NCBI RefSeq assembly: GCF_900115005.1 | Contig: NZ_FOUY01000015.1 | Coordinates: forward strand, 90,092-154,091 | From: Pseudonocardia ammonioxydans | GTDB lineage: Bacteria > Actinomycetota > Actinomycetes > Mycobacteriales > Pseudonocardiaceae | Reading direction: 5' to 3' | Length of the DNA: 64,000 bases | Shown: piece after piece, positions 44,775 through 53,998 of the stretch | Position numbering within the stretch: position 1 is the stretch's first letter | Layout: every line of letters starts with the position of its first letter | Translations under genes and position numbers: made by a program | Notes under the pieces: generated by a model | The model's database searches: none | What the model was told of the DNA's origin: nothing | The model's input: only the letters and a program-made list of their open reading frames with translations

Positions 44775-45521
44775 GTGGGGCGCACCTGGGTGGTCACCGG
44801 CGGTTCGCGCGGTATCGGGCGAGCCGTCGTCGACCGGGCCCTCGACGAGGGGGACACGGTGCACGTGCTGGCCCGCTCGATCGACCCGGACAGCTGGCCG
44901 GCGGCCGTGCGCGAGCGCGTGCACCCGGTCCCGGCCGACATCGCCGACGCCGGCTCGGTGCAGCGGGCGATCGCCGCCGTCGAACAGGCGTCGGGAGCGG
45001 TCGACGTGCTGGTCCAGGCGGCCGGCGTGCACCGGGGCGGGCGCCTGGACCGGCTCGGCGACGAGGCGTGGGACGAGGTCCTCACCACCAACCTGACCGG
45101 CGCGTTCCGGGTGGCGCGCGCCGCCCGCCCGCTGCTCTCCGCGGGGTCCTCGGTGGTCAACATCGGGGCGGTCGTCGGGCTGCGCGGGTACCCGGGCGAC
45201 GCGGCCTACGGCTCGGCGAAGGCCGGCCTGTCCGGGCTCACCCAGACCCTGGCGATGGAGCTGGCCCCGTACGGGGTGCGGGTGAACCTGGTGGTCCCGG
45301 GCTTCGTCGACACGACGATGACGGCCGGGATCTCGGAGAGCTCGCGGGAGACCGTCGTCGACGGGATCCCGCTCGGGCGCCCCGGGCGCCCGGAGGAGAT
45401 CGCCGACGTGGTCTGGTCGGTGGCCGGTGCGAGCTACATGACCGGCTCGACGGTCGCCGTCGACGGTGGGCTGCTCGCCTCGTTCGGCGCTCCCCGGTCG
45501 CGGCGCCCGGCCGCCGGCTAG
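44775..45521 (+). CDS. Short-chain dehydrogenase/reductase (FabG-like)
   Basis: This 248-residue SDR has VVTGGSRGIGRA at residues 5-16, QAAGVHRGG (NNAG position), an active-site Ser (GSSVVNIGAV) and YGSAK, and a C-terminal GSTVAVDGG. GTG start, one base after the hydrolase stop. It ends the operon; a 19-bp hairpin terminator follows. Confidence 0.9.
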   Translation: MGRTWVVTGGSRGIGRAVVDRALDEGDTVHVLARSIDPDSWPAAVRERVHPVPADIADAGSVQRAIAAVEQASGAVDVLVQAAGVHRGGRLDRLGDEAWDEVLTTNLTGAFRVARAARPLLSAGSSVVNIGAVVGLRGYPGDAAYGSAKAGLSGLTQTLAMELAPYGVRVNLVVPGFVDTTMTAGISESSRETVVDGIPLGRPGRPEEIADVVWSVAGASYMTGSTVAVDGGLLASFGAPRSRRPAAG

Positions 45522-45535
45522 CCTTCCCTCCACAC

Positions 45536-45576
45536 ACGACGGTGCCCCGCAGCGGATCGCTGCGGGGCACCGTCGT
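45536..45576. terminator. Very strong bidirectional hairpin terminator
   Basis: Perfect 19-bp arms (45536-45554 and 45558-45576) with a 3-base loop, reading ACGACGGTGCCCCGCAGCG on the left. It separates the convergent SDR and SnoaL-like genes. Confidence 0.88.
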
Positions 45577-45600
45577 CTGTGCAGTGTCGTCTGTGGATGG

Positions 45601-46008
45601 TCAGGGGGTGACGAACACCGCGGTCGTGTGCTCGGTGTCCAGGTACTCCTTGACGCCCGCGATCTTCCCGTCCCGCACGGTGAACAGGAAGTGGTAGATG
45701 TTGTTGTAGATGCGGCCGTTCTTGAGCTCGGTGTAGGACTCGGTCTCCACCGCCACCCGCTCGCCCTCGGCGGTGAAGGCCAGCGGGGTCAGCCGGATCG
45801 CGCCGGAGGTGGTGGACCCGGCGATGCCGGAGACCATGTCCTTGAAGCCGGCCTTGTCCTTGGTGCCGGAGATGCCCGGGATGTTCCCGGCCACCCACCA
45901 GGTCGCGTCGTCGGTCATCCGGTCGAGGATGGCGTCGACGTCGCCGCCGGAGAACACCTCCATGAACTCGGTGACGGTCTGCTTGTTGCGGTCTTCGAGC
46001 GTGCTCAC
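45601..46008 (-). CDS. SnoaL/NTF2-like protein
   Basis: This 135-residue cone-fold protein has NKQTVTEFMEVFSGGDVDAILDRMTDDATWWVAGN and KNGRIYNNIYHFLFTVRDGKIAGVKEYLDTEH, the NTF2/SnoaL pattern. Members are ketosteroid-isomerase- or cyclase-like. I chose GTG 46008 because GAGGTGAT lies 7 bases upstream; GTG 46017 would overlap the TetR stop by 4 bases. It is coupled to the TetR gene. Confidence 0.85.
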   Translation of the reverse strand: MSTLEDRNKQTVTEFMEVFSGGDVDAILDRMTDDATWWVAGNIPGISGTKDKAGFKDMVSGIAGSTTSGAIRLTPLAFTAEGERVAVETESYTELKNGRIYNNIYHFLFTVRDGKIAGVKEYLDTEHTTAVFVTP

Positions 46009-46013
46009 ATCGA

Positions 46014-46670
46014 TCACCTCGGGTTCGGGTCGCGCCCCTCGGGGCGGACGGGGGTCAGCTGGCGGACGACCATGTCCGCGTACCGGTCGGCGAGCTCGGC
46101 GATCGTCAACCGGCCGGACGGGTCGAACCACTCGTTGGGTCCGTTGATCAGGTCCAGGATCGCCAGGGACGACAGCCGGGGGTCGGGGCAGTCGAACTCG
46201 CCCGCCTCGACCCCCTCGGCCAGGTGCCGGGCGATCCGGCGCTGGTAGTCGCGGCGGAAGGCCTGCACGGCCTCCAGCCGTTCCGGGGACAGGGCACGCA
46301 GCTCGCGCCCGGCGACCCACCACGCGTCGCGGTTGGCGCCCAGGTGCGTGACGTGCGCCCGGACCAGGCGGGCCAGGCGCTCGCCGTGCGTGCCCGGGCC
46401 GTCGAGCAGGGGCATCTGCTCGACGATCATGTCCCGGTCGACCACGTAGATCGTTTCGAGGAGGAGCTCCTCCTTGTTGCGGAAGTGGTGGTAGAGCGAC
46501 GCGGCCTGCATCCCGGCCGCGTCGGCCAGCGCCCGCATGCCGACGCCGTGGTACCCGTGCTGCCGGAACATCCGGCTGGCCAGGGCCACGATCTCGGCTT
46601 TGCGGGCGCTACCCCGGGCGGGCCGGCCCCCCTCGCTCCGATCCGTGCTCATGATCGGAGACCTTGTCAT
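46014..46670 (-). CDS. TetR-family regulator (KstR2-like)
   Basis: This 218-residue TetR regulator has the helix-turn-helix GVGMRALADAAGMQAASLYHHFRNKEELLLE and a KstR2/FadR-like ligand domain that probably binds an acyl-CoA. Starts at 46670 (MTRSP) or 46652 (MSTD) are both possible. The palindrome CCTAACG-AA-CGTTAGG about 1.2 kb upstream, before the LLM gene, is a probable target, since TAACG-CGTTA arms are common for this group. Confidence 0.9.
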   Translation of the reverse strand: MTRSPIMSTDRSEGGRPARGSARKAEIVALASRMFRQHGYHGVGMRALADAAGMQAASLYHHFRNKEELLLETIYVVDRDMIVEQMPLLDGPGTHGERLARLVRAHVTHLGANRDAWWVAGRELRALSPERLEAVQAFRRDYQRRIARHLAEGVEAGEFDCPDPRLSSLAILDLINGPNEWFDPSGRLTIAELADRYADMVVRQLTPVRPEGRDPNPR

Positions 46671-46743
46671 CTCTCTCCCTCCGGGGTCGCCGCGCGCCGG
46701 GGGCGGGCCGGCGGGACGTCCCGGCCGCCCCCGACGCCGGCCC

Positions 46744-47835
46744 TCAGGCCGGGACCGGCGTCGAGACGCCCATCTTCTTCAGCTCGGGCACGACCTTCTC
46801 GCCGAACAGCTTGAGGCTGGCGTGGACCTTGTCGAAGGGCAGCCCGGCGAACGACGGCGCGACGTTGGGCTGGTGGTCGCCGAACAGCTCCACCCGCCGC
46901 CGGTACTTCTCGATGATCTGCTCCGGGGTGCCCCAGATCTGGGTGTCGGCGTAGCCGGCGGCGGCCGCCTCCATGCCGGCCTCGCGGATCATGTCCGCAC
47001 CGGCCTGGTAGGCCTCGTAGCCCTTGGTGTCGCGCCAGTGCTTCCCGGCGAAGTCGTAGTGCTTGACCACGGACAGGAAGTACTTCGCGAGGTACTCGCG
47101 GGCGGTCTGCTCGGCGACCTCCGGGTCCTCGTGGCAGTAGATGAAGTCCTGGGTCAGGATCGGGCCAGGCTCGGTGCCGTGCGCGTCGCGGTAGCACTCG
47201 CGGTAGCGCTCGATGGCCGGCACGTGCTGCTCGGCCGGGTACTGCATGAACGTCATCATCCGGGCGCCGACCTTGGCCACCGCGGGCACCGAGTCCGGCG
47301 ACATCGCGACGCCGTAGAGCCGGTTGCTCCAGTCGCGCCCGGCCTCCGGCGCCGGGCGGATGGTGGCCCGCGGCTGCGGGTAGAAGGGCCCGTCGTTCTC
47401 GACGTAGCCGTTGCGCAGGCCGTCCAGGATCAGCGGTGCGGCCTCGTCGAACCGCCCGCGGGACTCGTTCATGTCCTGGCGGAACGCCTCGTACTCCATC
47501 TTGGCCAGGCCACGGCCCATCCCGAAGATCGCCCGGCCCTCGGAGAGGATGTCGAGCATCGTGACCTTCTCGACGACCCGCAGCGGGTCGTTCCACGGCA
47601 GGATGACCGCGCCGGTACCCAGCTTGACTCGCTTCGTGCGGGCGGCCAGGTAGCTCATCAGCTGCAGGTTGTCGGGGCACATCGAGTAGTCGTCGAAGTG
47701 GTGTTCGGCGGCCCAGACGGAGTCGAATCCGTACTCCTCGGCCTTGACGCCGAGTTCCGCCTCCTGACGGAACATCTCCGCGTCGCTCAGGTCCTCGTGC
47801 CAGTTCTGGAAGACAAGCAGGACACCGACATCCAT
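46744..47835 (-). CDS. LLM-class flavin-dependent oxidoreductase
   Basis: This 363-residue luciferase-like enzyme has the YGFDSVWAAEHHFDDYS strand near residue 36, GTGAVILPWNDPLRVVEKVTMLDILSEGR, GMGRGLAKMEYEAF, and a regular C-terminal barrel. It differs clearly from the LLM enzyme at 41344. It is the first gene of a TetR-controlled operon with the TetR and SnoaL-like genes, and the operator-like palindrome lies 38 bases upstream. Substrate unknown, perhaps a steroid- or terpenoid-like acid. Confidence 0.92.
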   Translation of the reverse strand: MDVGVLLVFQNWHEDLSDAEMFRQEAELGVKAEEYGFDSVWAAEHHFDDYSMCPDNLQLMSYLAARTKRVKLGTGAVILPWNDPLRVVEKVTMLDILSEGRAIFGMGRGLAKMEYEAFRQDMNESRGRFDEAAPLILDGLRNGYVENDGPFYPQPRATIRPAPEAGRDWSNRLYGVAMSPDSVPAVAKVGARMMTFMQYPAEQHVPAIERYRECYRDAHGTEPGPILTQDFIYCHEDPEVAEQTAREYLAKYFLSVVKHYDFAGKHWRDTKGYEAYQAGADMIREAGMEAAAAGYADTQIWGTPEQIIEKYRRRVELFGDHQPNVAPSFAGLPFDKVHASLKLFGEKVVPELKKMGVSTPVPA

Positions 47836-47873
47836 GGCGGTTCGCCTCTCTCGGAAGGGGACGGAGGGGGTTG

Positions 47874-47889
47874 CCTAACGAACGTTAGG
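47874..47889. promoter_or_regulatory. TetR operator-like palindrome
   Basis: CCTAACG-AA-CGTTAGG is a perfect 7-bp inverted repeat in the divergent region between the LLM gene and the PucR-type gene. It matches the TetR pattern for KstR2- and FadR-like regulators and is probably bound by the TetR product at 46014-46670. Confidence 0.7.
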
Positions 47890-47951
47890 GCTGCGATGGT
47901 AGTTGTACGCGTCACAGCGGGTCAAGGCACCAACGGAGGTGACAGGCAGTC

Positions 47952-49262
47952 ATGGCACGCCCCCTCACGATCGCTCCGGCTCCCGTGGTCGGTAGCGCCC
48001 CGCTCGTCGTCGGAGAGCCACCGGATCCGCTCCCACGCCTGCTCGGAGGCCTGTCCGAGGCCGTTCTCGACGGCGCCGACGCCGAGCAGCTCGTCGCCCG
48101 GGTGGCGAGCCTGCTCGGTTTACCGGTTGCTCTGCGTGACCACTCGTTCGGTGTGCGGTGCTGGTCGGCGCCCGCCGCGTTCCGGCTCGAGACCCCGCCC
48201 GCGTTCCCGTCCGCCGCCCTCGCCGTGCCCGCCGTGGCGCGGGCGACCGCCGGTCTCGGCGCGGTGCGCCGCTCGGTGGTGCTGCCGCCCGCGCCGGTGC
48301 ATGGCCTGACCCGGCGCCACCTGCTCGCGGCCCTCGTCGTCGAGGGGGAGGTCGCCGGCTACCTCGACGTCGGCGAGCTGGGCCGTCCGCTCGCCGCGGC
48401 GGACTCGCACGTCGCGGAGCAGGCGGCCGCGATCCTCTCGGTGCTGCAGCTCGGCGAGGTCCGCACGGAGCGGGCGGTGGCGCGCAACCGCGACGACGTG
48501 CTGGCCGACCTGCTGCGGGGTGCCCGGCCGGACCCCGACCTGCGGCGGCTCGCCCTGCAGGTCGGGCTGGACCCGGCCGCGGGACACGTGCTGGTGCGCT
48601 GCCCGGTGGGCGCCGATCGCTCCACCCAGGACTGCCGTGGCCGGGTTGCCGACGTGCTCGGCGCCGTGCTCGGCGCGCAGCCGGCGGTGCTCGCCGAACC
48701 CGACGCGGTGGTCGCGCTCGTCGAGACCCCCGGCGACCGCACCCCGGCCGGGCTGCGCGCGCTGCACCGGCGGCTGGGGGAGGCCCTCGACGGGGTCGCG
48801 GCCGCCACCGGCGTCCGGCGGGCGGTGGTGTCCGGCCCGGTGCACGACGTGCCCGGTTTCCCGGCCGCCCTGGCCGAGACCACCGAGGTCGACGCCATCG
48901 CCGCCGCGCTCGGGGGCGGGTCCGGGGTGGTCCCGGTGACCGAGCTCAGCACGCTGCGGCTGATCGTGAACGGCGAGCGGGCGGGTGTCGCCGTCCGGTT
49001 CGCCGAGCAATGGCTCGGCCCGCTGCGGCGCAGCGACGCCGAGTCCGGCGGTGACCTGGTCGAGACGCTGCGGTGCTACCTCGCGGCCGGGGCACAGGTG
49101 CGGGCGGCCGCGAAGGCGCTCGGGGTGCACGAGAACACCGTCCGCTACCGGCTCGGCCGCATCGAGCACCTGACCGGCCTGGACACGCGCCGGTTCGACG
49201 CCCTGCTCGCCGCCCAGCTGGCGTTCCAGGTCGAGGGCCTCACCGCGGGGGAGGCCCGGTGA
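47952..49262 (+). CDS. PucR/CdaR-type helix-turn-helix regulator
   Basis: This protein of 436 residues ends in a PucR-type helix-turn-helix, LRCYLAAGAQVRAAAKALGVHENTVRYRLGRIEHLTG, after a GGDEF-like CdaR region and an N-terminal effector part. In actinomycetes this family regulates purine, amino acid and flavin- or acid-linked catabolism. The stop overlaps the start of the RibBA-like gene (GTGA). The 9-bp palindrome before the SDR operon at 50400 is a candidate target. Confidence 0.88.
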   Translation: MARPLTIAPAPVVGSAPLVVGEPPDPLPRLLGGLSEAVLDGADAEQLVARVASLLGLPVALRDHSFGVRCWSAPAAFRLETPPAFPSAALAVPAVARATAGLGAVRRSVVLPPAPVHGLTRRHLLAALVVEGEVAGYLDVGELGRPLAAADSHVAEQAAAILSVLQLGEVRTERAVARNRDDVLADLLRGARPDPDLRRLALQVGLDPAAGHVLVRCPVGADRSTQDCRGRVADVLGAVLGAQPAVLAEPDAVVALVETPGDRTPAGLRALHRRLGEALDGVAAATGVRRAVVSGPVHDVPGFPAALAETTEVDAIAAALGGGSGVVPVTELSTLRLIVNGERAGVAVRFAEQWLGPLRRSDAESGGDLVETLRCYLAAGAQVRAAAKALGVHENTVRYRLGRIEHLTGLDTRRFDALLAAQLAFQVEGLTAGEAR

Positions 49263-50383
49263 CCGCGCCGGGGCGGGTGGCCGGCGGGCCGGACCGGGCC
49301 GCGGCGTCGCTGGCGGCGGGCCGGCCCGTGCTGGTGATCGCCGACCACACCGGTCACGCCGACCGTGCCGACCACACCGGTCACGCCGAGCGCACCGGTC
49401 ACGCCGACCGGGCCGGCCACATCGATTCCACCGGTGACACCGACCGGGTCGGCGGCGCGCTCGTCGTCGCGGCCGACCGGGTGGACCGCCGGTCGATGGC
49501 GTTCGTCGTCCGGCACACCTCCGGTTTCGTCTGCGTCGCGCTGACCGGCTACGACTGCGACCGCCTGGGCCTGCCACCGATGGCCGGCGCCGGCGGCCGT
49601 CCGGCCCTCACCGTGACGGTCGACGCCGCCACCGGGATCACCACCGGCATCTCGGCCGCCGACCGCGCGCGCACCGCCCGGTTGCTCGCCGGCGCCGCCA
49701 CGGCGCCCGGCGACCTGACCCGGCCCGGCCACGTCGCCGGGGTACGGGCGGCCGCGGGCGGGGTGCTGGCCGAACCCGGGACCGCCGAGGCCGCGGTCGA
49801 TCTCGCCCGGCTGGCCGGGTGCCGGCCGGCAGCGGTGTACGCGCAGCTCGTCCGGGACGACGGCGCGACGGCGGGCCCGCAGGACCTGGCCGCGTTCGCC
49901 GCCGCACACGAGCTCGACGTGGTCACCGTCGGTGAGCTGGTCGAGCACCGCCGCCGGACCGAGGTGCTGGTCGAGGCCGTCGCACGGTGCCGGATGCCGA
50001 CCCGGCACGGCGAGTTCACCGCGGTCGGCTACCGGTCGCACCCGGACGGTGGCGAGCACCTCGTCCTCGTCGCCGGCCCGGTCTCCGGACGCTCCGACGT
50101 ACTGGTGCACGGGCACGAGGAGTGCCTCTGCGGCGACGTCCTCGGCTCCCGGGCCTGCCGGTGCGGGTCCGAACTGGACGCGGCGCTGGCCGCGGTCGCC
50201 GAGCACGGCTGCGGCGTCGTGCTGTACCGGCGCTCGGCCGCCGGCCTGCTCGGCCACGCGCCGTCCGCACCCTCGGCGGCCGGGGCCGGCCGGGTGCTGC
50301 TGGACGCGGTGCTCACCGACCTCGGTGTCCGCTCCTGGCGCCCGGCCCTGCCCGCGGCCGGGGCGGCCGGAGCCGCGTCCTGA
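49259..50383 (+). CDS. Degenerate RibBA-like protein (DHBP synthase/GTP cyclohydrolase II paralogue)
   Basis: This 374-residue protein aligns with RibB (3,4-dihydroxy-2-butanone-4-phosphate synthase) and the beginning of RibA. Well-conserved RibB parts are RHTSGFVCVALTGYDCDRL, TGITTGISAADRARTARLL and RPGHV. But the acidic catalytic loop that should read like DDExRENEGD is replaced by a His/Asp/Thr-rich repeat insert (residues 29-64). The GTP cyclohydrolase part keeps the zinc Cys spacing (C289, C300, C302) but lacks the RQEGRGIGL-type active site and is cut short. So it is unlikely to make riboflavin precursors. It may be a regulatory, flavin- or zinc-binding protein. Confidence 0.75.
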   Translation: MTAPGRVAGGPDRAAASLAAGRPVLVIADHTGHADRADHTGHAERTGHADRAGHIDSTGDTDRVGGALVVAADRVDRRSMAFVVRHTSGFVCVALTGYDCDRLGLPPMAGAGGRPALTVTVDAATGITTGISAADRARTARLLAGAATAPGDLTRPGHVAGVRAAAGGVLAEPGTAEAAVDLARLAGCRPAAVYAQLVRDDGATAGPQDLAAFAAAHELDVVTVGELVEHRRRTEVLVEAVARCRMPTRHGEFTAVGYRSHPDGGEHLVLVAGPVSGRSDVLVHGHEECLCGDVLGSRACRCGSELDAALAAVAEHGCGVVLYRRSAAGLLGHAPSAPSAAGAGRVLLDAVLTDLGVRSWRPALPAAGAAGAAS

Positions 50384-50399
50384 CCGCGCTGGAGACCTC

Positions 50400-50428
50400 G
50401 ACAACCGGGGCGGGGACGGCCGGTTGTC
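50400..50428. promoter_or_regulatory. 9-bp palindromic operator-like site
   Basis: GACAACCGG (50400-50408) and CCGGTTGTC (50420-50428) are perfect arms with an 11-bp centre, 58 bases upstream of the SDR start. It is probably bound by a regulator of the SDR/ACAD/CoA-transferase operon, with the PucR-type protein as candidate. Confidence 0.6.
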
Positions 50429-50486
50429 CGCCCACCCGGGCGTTCCTAGCGTCCCCGACACCACCCACGTCCACGGGAGGACAGTG

Positions 50487-51251
50487 ATGACCGTCAAGGA
50501 CGGCCTGCAGGGCCGGACCGCGATCGTGACCGGCGCCGCGCAGGGCATCGGCCGGGCCACCGCGCTGCGGCTGGCGGGCGAGGGCGCGCTCGTGGCCTGC
50601 GCCGACATCCAGGACTGCGGCGAGACCGTGCGCCTGGCCGAGAAGGACGGCGGCCGGGCCGTGGCCGTCGAGCTGGACGTGCGGCACGGCGCCGACTGGG
50701 CGCGTGCTGTCTCCGCGCTGGTGGCCGAGCACGGCCGGATCGACCTGCTCGCGAACGTCGCGGGCGTGGTGAACATGAACAGCCCGGACACCGTCGTCGA
50801 CCTCACCGAGGACGCCTGGCAGGTCGTGATCGACACCGACCTGAAGGGCGTCTGGCTCGGGATGCAGGCGGTGATCCCGCAGATGATCGAGGCCGGTGGC
50901 GGCCGGATCGTCAACATCGCCTCGATGGCCGCGCTGCGCGGGCTGCCCAACCTGGCCTCCTACTCGGCGGCCAAGGGCGGCGTCGTCGGGCTGACCCAGC
51001 AGGCGGCGTTCGAGTACGCCGACCGCGGTGTGCTGGTCAATGCCATCGCCCCCGGGACCATCGACACCCCGATCCTCGCCGGGATCACCGACGAGATGCG
51101 CGAGGCGAACGCCAACGCGCACCTGATCCGCCGGTTGGGCCGGCCCGAGGAGATCGCCGCGATGGTGGCCTACCTGTTCCGCGAGGGGTCGTTCCAGACC
51201 GGGCTGACCTTCCCGGTCGACGGTGGCTGGGCTGCGAAGGGGAACTTCTGA
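50487..51251 (+). CDS. Short-chain dehydrogenase/reductase
   Basis: This 254-residue SDR has VTGAAQGIGRAT at about residues 14-25, VAGVVNMN, an active-site Ser in NIASMAALRG, YSAAKGG and FPVDGGW at the C-terminus. A good GGGAGG ribosome binding site precedes the ATG. It overlaps the acyl-CoA dehydrogenase start by one base (TGATG). It probably oxidises a hydroxyacyl or cyclic alcohol intermediate. Confidence 0.92.
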   Translation: MTVKDGLQGRTAIVTGAAQGIGRATALRLAGEGALVACADIQDCGETVRLAEKDGGRAVAVELDVRHGADWARAVSALVAEHGRIDLLANVAGVVNMNSPDTVVDLTEDAWQVVIDTDLKGVWLGMQAVIPQMIEAGGGRIVNIASMAALRGLPNLASYSAAKGGVVGLTQQAAFEYADRGVLVNAIAPGTIDTPILAGITDEMREANANAHLIRRLGRPEEIAAMVAYLFREGSFQTGLTFPVDGGWAAKGNF

Positions 51252-52542
51252 TGTGGGACTTCCGCACCGAACCCGAGTTCCAGGAGAAGCTGGACTGGGT
51301 CGACGCGTTCGTCCGGGACGAGGTCGAACCGCTCGACCTGGTCCTCGGCGACCCCTACGACAAGTCCGACGAGACGGCGCGGCGCCTGATCGCCCCGCTG
51401 CGCCGCCAGGTCCGCGACCGCGGGCTGTGGGCCGCGCACCTGCGCCCCGAGCTGGGCGGGCAGGGCTACGGCCAGGTGCGGCTGGCGCTGCTCAACGAGC
51501 TGCTCGGCCGATCGCGCTGGGCACCGTCGGTGTTCGGCTGCCAGGCCCCGGACTCGGGCAACGCCGAGATCCTCGCCCGCTTCGGCACCGAGGAGCAGAA
51601 GCAGCGTTACCTGCAGCCGTTGCTCGACGGCGAGATCTCGTCCTGCTACTCGATGACCGAGCCGCAGGCGGGCGCCGACCCGACGCTGTTCACCACCCGC
51701 GCCGTGCGCGACGGTGACGAGTGGGTGATCGACGGCGAGAAGTGGTTCTCGTCGAACGCGCGGCACTCGTCGTTCCTGATCGTGATGGTGGTGACCGACC
51801 CGGACGCGCCGCCGCACCAGGCCATGTCGATGTTCATCGTGCCGCGTGAGACGCCGGGGCTGACGATCGTGCGCGACGCCGGCGTCGGCACCGAGTCGCC
51901 GGAGCACTCCAGCCACGCCTACTTGCGCTACGAGGGCGTGCGGGTGCCCGCTGACCACCTGCTCGGCGAGCGCGGGCAGGCGTTCGCGATCGCCCAGACC
52001 CGGCTCGGCGGCGGCCGCATCCACCACGGGATGCGCACGATCGCGCAGATGCGCAAGGCGTTCGACCTGATGCTCGAGCGCGCGGTCTCGCGGACGACGC
52101 GGCACGGCAGGCTCGCCGACATGCAGTCCACACAGGACAAGATCGCGGAGAGCTGGATCGACCTGGAGCAGTTCCGGCTGCTCCTGCTGCGGACCGCGTG
52201 GCTGATCGACGAGCACCAGGACTACCGGGCCGTCCGCAAGGACATCGCCGCGGTCAAGGTCGCGATGCCGCGGGTGTACCACGACGTGGTGCAGCGGGCG
52301 ATGCAGCTGCACGGCGCGCTGGGGATCTCCAACGAGATGCCGTTCTCGGCGATGATGGTCGACGCCCAGGTGATGGCGATCGCCGACGGTCCGACCGAGG
52401 TGCACCGCCAGACGCTGGCCCGCCAGCTGCTGCGCGACGTCACCCCCGGCGAGCCGCTGTTCGGCTCGGGGCACCTGCCCACGCGCACCGAGGCGGCCCG
52501 CGCGCACGTCGCGGCCCGGCTCGAGCACCTCGTCGCGAACGC

Positions 52543-52546
<4 letters not shown>
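51251..52546 (+). CDS. Acyl-CoA dehydrogenase
   Basis: This 431-residue FAD-dependent acyl-CoA dehydrogenase has [17 protein letters not shown] (FAD and substrate region), [27 protein letters not shown], and the C-terminal [17 protein letters not shown]. The length is longer than standard ACADs of about 380 residues, and it resembles ACAD10/11-like or FadE-type members. It is coupled to SDR upstream and CoA-transferase downstream. Confidence 0.93.
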
Positions 52547-53772
<1,226 letters not shown>

Positions 53773-53785
53773 CGGAGTGTGATCG

Positions 53786-53815
53786 TTGACACGCGCATCG
53801 GGGGCTGGCTATCGT
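53786..53815 (+). promoter_or_regulatory. Probable promoter of the gmaS-like gene
   Basis: TTGACA (53786-53791), an 18-bp spacer and TATCGT (53810-53815) form a good sigma-70-like promoter. It would give a leader of about 175 bases that contains a 14-bp repeat array. Confidence 0.6.
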
Positions 53816-53828
53816 CCCTGCAATGGTC

Positions 53829-53899
53829 TGCGGATAGGCCCAATGCGGTAGATCTACTGCAGTAGGTCTCTTGCAGTAGGCCCAGTGCGGTAGGCGCAA
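53829..53899. repeat. 14-bp tandem repeat array in the gmaS-like leader
   Basis: TGC(A/G)GTAG begins at 53844, 53858, 53872 and 53886, exactly 14 bp apart; a 15-bp related copy (TGCGGATAGGCCCAA) starts at 53829. The array also holds the palindromes GTAGATCTAC (53848-53857) and CTACTGCAGTAG (53854-53865). It lies in the likely 5' leader. Confidence 0.8.
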
Positions 53900-53998
53900 T
53901 GGAGTGCCGGGTTCGGCCCGTCGCGGTCGTGGTGATCGAGATCGACCGTGGGTCGGGTGGCGTCCGGATCTCGCTCCGATCTGATCAGGGAGTGAACC

